Shown here one piece after another: positions 60,739 to 64,000 of a stretch of 64,000 nt of DNA. Under the pieces are notes generated by a model. It was not told where the DNA came from, ran no database searches, and was given only the letters and a program-made list of their open reading frames with translations. Origin of the DNA: Acidovorax sp. Leaf78. Its GTDB lineage: Bacteria > Pseudomonadota > Gammaproteobacteria > Burkholderiales > Burkholderiaceae_C. Position numbers and translations under genes: made by a program. The DNA lies in the NCBI RefSeq assembly GCF_001422735.1, contig NZ_LMLZ01000020.1, positions 901,272 to 965,271 on the forward strand, given 5' to 3'. Each line of letters starts with the position of its first letter. The stretch's first letter is position 1.

Positions 60739-61746
60739 TCACTTGTGCGGAATCGCAATAGGGCGTTTGCGCGGCGGTTTGGTCACCGGCTTGTTCTCTC
60801 CGAAAGCGACCTTCTCGCTGCGCTCTGAGTTCATCAGTGCGATGAAGAAGGGCTTGAGCGGCACAAAATCGAAGTTCTTTTCCACCACCAGGTACCGTGA
60901 CAAAGGGCCGATATCGGCAAAGCCCGACGCTCCCGATTGCACCTGCCGAAACCGGCGGTTGGCCCCCTGTGCCAGGCCCCGGCGCTCGCGCAATGAAAGG
61001 TCCGCCAGCGGCTGCACGAAGGCGCTGCGCGCGCTGAAGCGCACCCAGGTCTGGCCGCCGGGGGGAATCGCTGTGGAGTTGACGCTGACGGTTTCTGCAG
61101 CCGTGCCAAGAGGGCTGGCCGGGGAGGGCGGGCCCATCACGGTCAGGCGCAGCTCCAGTTGCAGCGATTGTTCGGTGCCCTGGTTCTTGACCAGAACGTC
61201 GAGCTGACGCTTGCTGCCCGGCACCGCCTTGAAGTCGATGAACTTCAGGTTGGAAAACGGGCTGGGGTCGCCTTCTTTCCACTTCGGAACCAACGGGGGC
61301 ACTTGCGCCTTTTCCCACAACACCACGTTGTCGTTCTCGTTCGACTCGATCACGTCGCCATAACCATCGGCGGTGATCCGGAAACCATGCTTCGACCCGA
61401 ACTGATCCTTGGTGATGTTCTTGGGCAGCTGCATCGAGAAGCCGATCATGCAGTCCCCGCTGCCCGGATACCCGCCCAGCTTGTCGATGTCGTGGCCCAC
61501 CGCGTACATGGGGCCATCCGCTTGCGTCGGCCCGGCAAACACCTCGAACCGCACATAGAACAGCCCGGTTTCGCCCGTCGGATTCTTGGGGTCGAGGAAG
61601 GCGTCCGGTGGGCTCAGGTCGGTGCGGTAGTTGGCGTTGAGCACGGTCACGTGGGCAAACCACGGTTGTGCGGCGTCGTAACAGGGCATGTCAGGCGTCG
61701 CCTGCTCGATTCCATCAAAACGGACATGCAAATTGGGTAGTGCCAT
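60739..61746 (-). CDS. Conserved hypothetical protein with CARDB-like segment
   Basis: Protein of 335 residues with no signal peptide. The start is MALPNLHVRFDGIEQ. The middle holds DVIESNENDNVVLWEKAQVP, a CARDB-like adhesion-domain pattern, followed by NLKFIDFKAVPGSKRQLDVL and VKNQGTEQSLQLELRLTVMG, again beta-sandwich-like. The C-terminus is basic (KPPRKRPIAIPHK). A carbohydrate or cell-surface role is only a guess. The frame extends to 62010 but lacks sense before 61746. Convergent with lpdA. Confidence 0.82.
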   Translation of the reverse strand: MALPNLHVRFDGIEQATPDMPCYDAAQPWFAHVTVLNANYRTDLSPPDAFLDPKNPTGETGLFYVRFEVFAGPTQADGPMYAVGHDIDKLGGYPGSGDCMIGFSMQLPKNITKDQFGSKHGFRITADGYGDVIESNENDNVVLWEKAQVPPLVPKWKEGDPSPFSNLKFIDFKAVPGSKRQLDVLVKNQGTEQSLQLELRLTVMGPPSPASPLGTAAETVSVNSTAIPPGGQTWVRFSARSAFVQPLADLSLRERRGLAQGANRRFRQVQSGASGFADIGPLSRYLVVEKNFDFVPLKPFFIALMNSERSEKVAFGENKPVTKPPRKRPIAIPHK

Positions 61747-62069
61747 GGTGCTTCGTACCGGTTGTTGTGGATGAACAAAAGCGGTGGATGCCTTGCAAGG
61801 GCTGAAGGCAAGCGCGCGCGGGCAAAGTATGTCACTGAACCCCCAAAATGGCCTTGCAATTTGTGCCAGCGTCTGTCGTGGCGCACGCCAGCCTTCCATC
61901 GCCGCAAAGCCGTTGTAGCGTGTGCCTGGCCCCGACATACGGCCCCGACACACGGCCGCGCCAGAGTGCAACGCCAAAAGTGGTGGAAAATACCGGGTTT
62001 GCTGCCGCATGCCCGTTGGGCAGCGCTGCGGCTCGGTTTTTTTACTTGTTTGCTCCCTTGAGCCTGTCC
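61747..62069. other. Divergent intergenic region
   Basis: 323 bp between the divergent CARDB-like and aspartate kinase genes. A T-rich stretch (GTTTTTTTACTTG) lies 30 bp before the kinase start. No clear promoter boxes or repeats. Confidence 0.4.
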
Positions 62070-63491
62070 ATGCAAGACGTTCAAAACTCCAAGATCTCCG
62101 TCGAAAAGATCGGCGGCACTTCCATGACCGCCTTTGGCGATGTGCTGCGCCACATCGTCCTGCACGATCCCAAGCGCATCAACGGCCGCATCTACGTGGT
62201 ATCCGCCTATTCCGGAGTGACCAACCAGTTGCTGGAGCACAAGAAGACAGGCGAGCGCGGCATTTATGCGCTGTTTGCTGAAGGCAAGGGCTACCAGGAC
62301 GCCTTGACCGAGCTGGCCGTCAGCCTGAAAAAGCTCAACGCAGGCTATGCCGACATCGGCCTGCCGCTCGATGTGGCCGATGCCTTCATCGACCAGCGCA
62401 TCGGCCAGGCGCGCGAGTACCTGGGCGCCATGCAGCACGTGCTGGCCAGCGGTTACCTGAGCCGCCACGACGTTCTGCTGGCTGCGCGTGAAGTGCTGGC
62501 CTCCATCGGCGAGTCGCACAGCGCCTTCAACTCGGTCGAGATCCTCAAGGCCAACGGCGTCAATGCCATCCTGATGGATCTGGCCGGCTTTGAAGACAAC
62601 GAAGCCTGGACGATTGACGAGCGCATTGCGCAAAGCTTCAAGGGCCTCAACCTGAGCGACAAGGTGGTGGTGGCCACTGGCTACACCAAGGGCACCGAAG
62701 GCATCATGCGCGAGTTCGACCGCGGCTATTCCGAGGTCACGTTCAGCAAGATCGCGGTGGAAGTGCGCCCGGCCGAGGCGGTGATCCACAAGGAATTCCA
62801 CCTCTCGTCTGCCGACCCCAACCTGGTCGGCCTGGAAAACGCCATCGTGGTCGGCGCCACCAATTACGACGTGGCCGACCAACTGGCCGACGTGGGCATG
62901 GAAGCCATCCACCCCAAGGCCGCCAAGCCCATGGAGCTGGCCGGCATTCCGATCCGCCTGAAGAACACGTTCGAGCCCGACCACCCCGGCACGCTGATCA
63001 CCAAGGACTTCGTGGGCGAGCGCGCCCGCGTGGAGATCGTCACCGGCACCGACAAGGTCACGCTGATCGAGATCCACGACCCCAGCATGGTGGGCACGGT
63101 GGGCTTCGATGCCGGCCTGATGAACGTGTTCTGCAAGCACGGCGTGAGCTACATCCTGAAGGCGACGAACGCCAACTCGATCGCCCACCTGGTGTGGGAC
63201 AACCAGCTCACGCCCGCCATGGTGGCCGAGCTGCAGCGGGACTACCAGATCGTGACGATCAAGCCCAGCGCCATCGTGTGCGCCATCGGCTCCAACATCA
63301 GCATTCCCGGTGTGCTGGCCAAGGCGGCGCAGGCGCTGGCCGATGCAGAGGTCAACGTCAACTGCGTGTCGCAGACGCTGCGCCAGGTGAACATGCAGTT
63401 CGTGATCGAACGCGAAGACTACAAGACGGCGGTCAAGGCGTTGAACTTGGCGCTGTGCGTGAACTCCGGCGCGCCGGTGCCCCGCGTGTGA
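62070..63491 (+). CDS. Aspartate kinase, ectoine-type (Ask_Ect-like)
   Basis: Aspartokinase of 473 residues. It opens SVEKIGGTSMTAFGDVL instead of the VxKFGGTS of LysC, and keeps VVSAYSGVTNQLLEHKKTGE, RGYSEVTFSKIA, IHKEFHLSSADPNLVG and GATNYDVADQLADVGMEAIH. These blocks match the Ask_Ect group. Two ACT domains end the protein (VCAIGSNISIPGVLAKAAQAL). It phosphorylates aspartate to feed the lysine, methionine, threonine or ectoine branch. No ectABC genes are in the window, so the pathway is uncertain. The start at 62070 has only a weak ribosome site; the longer frame to 61848 lacks family support. Confidence 0.93.
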   Translation: MQDVQNSKISVEKIGGTSMTAFGDVLRHIVLHDPKRINGRIYVVSAYSGVTNQLLEHKKTGERGIYALFAEGKGYQDALTELAVSLKKLNAGYADIGLPLDVADAFIDQRIGQAREYLGAMQHVLASGYLSRHDVLLAAREVLASIGESHSAFNSVEILKANGVNAILMDLAGFEDNEAWTIDERIAQSFKGLNLSDKVVVATGYTKGTEGIMREFDRGYSEVTFSKIAVEVRPAEAVIHKEFHLSSADPNLVGLENAIVVGATNYDVADQLADVGMEAIHPKAAKPMELAGIPIRLKNTFEPDHPGTLITKDFVGERARVEIVTGTDKVTLIEIHDPSMVGTVGFDAGLMNVFCKHGVSYILKATNANSIAHLVWDNQLTPAMVAELQRDYQIVTIKPSAIVCAIGSNISIPGVLAKAAQALADAEVNVNCVSQTLRQVNMQFVIEREDYKTAVKALNLALCVNSGAPVPRV

Positions 63492-63583
63492 TGACGTGGC
63501 GGCAGGGGTATGGCCTGCCGCGATGCCGGTGCATAAAAGCAGATGCAGAGAGCCGATGCAGGAAGCCTGCGATGGATGACCGA

Positions 63584-63609
63584 GAGCCCGCCTTGCGCGG
63601 GCTTTTTGT
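63584..63609 (+). terminator. Rho-independent terminator after the aspartate kinase gene
   Basis: AGCCCGC-CTTG-CGCGGGCT followed by TTTT, 93 bp after the stop. Confidence 0.75.
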
Positions 63610-63741
63610 CGTCTGGGTGGACGTGAACGGGTGTGGGCAAATTTGAGGGTGTCCGCCCCACGGGTTTGCGTTCAGTCTCGTGGTGTGCCAGGCCGATCCC
63701 AGGCGGTTTGGGCTGGGCCCTGCGAGGTGCTCAGGGGAGGT

Positions 63742-63786
63742 GGTTCGACGAGTTGTGCCGCGCTTCGACAGGCTCAGCGTGAACGG
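63742..63786. repeat. Short interspersed repeat of the TTCGACAGGCTCAGC type
   Basis: GGTTCGACGAGTTGTG, then CGCTTCGACAGGCTCAGCGT and GAACGG. The second part matches a short inverted-repeat element common between genes in many proteobacteria, seen as HAEPVEAR when translated in reverse. GTTCGAC and the later GAAC arm give partial dyad symmetry. Confidence 0.6.
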
Positions 63787-63822
63787 TTTGCTGGTCTGGA
63801 GAACACGTGGGCATTGCTGGCG

Positions 63823-64000
63823 TTACCCATGGCCGAGCAGCCTTTCGAACAGATCCGCTCCCCCCATCTGTCCACCCTTGAGCATCAACTCCAGCCCGTG
63901 GCGCGACGGGTCTGCGCTGTGTGCGCTGCTCAGCGTGACGCCCGGACAGACCGTGGTCTTGTACGACAGCCCCCACAACTGCAGCGCCTGGACTGCGTGG
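63823..64000 (-). CDS. Partial hypothetical protein (C-terminal 58 residues)
   Basis: An open frame enters from the right edge and ends TAA at 63823. It reads AVQALQLWGLSYKTTVCPGV, then TLSSAHSADPSRHGLELML and KGGQMGGADLFERLLGHG. Compositionally it looks like a coding C-terminus with a final helix, but the family was not recognised. It lies just past the short repeat at 63742. Confidence 0.4.
   Translation of the reverse strand, partial: HAVQALQLWGLSYKTTVCPGVTLSSAHSADPSRHGLELMLKGGQMGGADLFERLLGHG

Overview
The window is about 64 kb of high-GC DNA from a betaproteobacterium. It most resembles Comamonadaceae of the Acidovorax type. This is inferred from gene content and order: an isc operon with the order iscRSUA-hscBA-fdx, a Bug-type solute-binding protein, IPTL-CTERM surface proteins, a pyruvate dehydrogenase whose E3 subunit carries its own lipoyl domain, and a dispersed 57-bp hairpin repeat. 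It is ordinary chromosome, with no prophage, integrase, transposase or CRISPR array.

Layout. 1-2416: a two-component pair, a LuxR-type response regulator followed by a hybrid histidine kinase that runs off the left edge. 2417-9126: an accessory region with two repeat-built exported proteins. One is a seven-bladed FG-GAP propeller lipoprotein with lesions; the other is a 14-repeat RCC1/BLIP-II-like protein whose IPTL-CTERM tail is out of frame. The DNA ahead of the response regulator and the DNA ahead of the RCC1 gene share a near-identical palindrome. 9145-15568: a LysR regulator divergent from D-serine ammonia-lyase, a Bug binding protein, an amidase and an FAD amine/D-amino-acid oxidase, probably a D-amino-acid utilisation operon. 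15690-32301: mixed housekeeping and regulatory genes (YjfB, orphan dihydrolipoyl dehydrogenase, YigZ, two GNAT proteins, YgiQ radical SAM, a GGDEF-EAL protein, a cold-shock/DUF1294 fusion, a CoA-transferase, an extradiol dioxygenase, a stand-alone CHASE3 protein, an aromatic aminotransferase). 32407-41427: uvrB, the complete isc operon, dnaQ and two tandem tRNA-Val genes. 41674-51561: a deacetylase, an FAD oxidoreductase, the ElaB/YqjE/YqjK envelope trio, pyrD, rpiA, a glutaredoxin-like exported protein, prlC, folD and a FixJ-type regulator. 51558-60613: the FixL-type kinase, divergent from the aceE-aceF-lpdA operon. 60739-64000: an unknown CARDB-like protein, an ectoine-type aspartate kinase and a truncated final gene.

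How the parts fit. Fe-S assembly (isc), pyruvate oxidation (PDH), pyrimidine, pentose and folate enzymes form the housekeeping core. The left 15 kb is accessory: surface propeller proteins beside a two-component system, and a self-contained D-amino-acid operon. Three loci there show single-base contractions, two of them in homopolymers. This means either phase variation or decay, or base-level assembly error; read data would decide.

The least expected signal is the 57-bp hairpin repeat. There are five full copies and one half copy, spread over 38 kb. Three full copies lie in frame inside conserved genes (ygiQ, hscA, lpdA).
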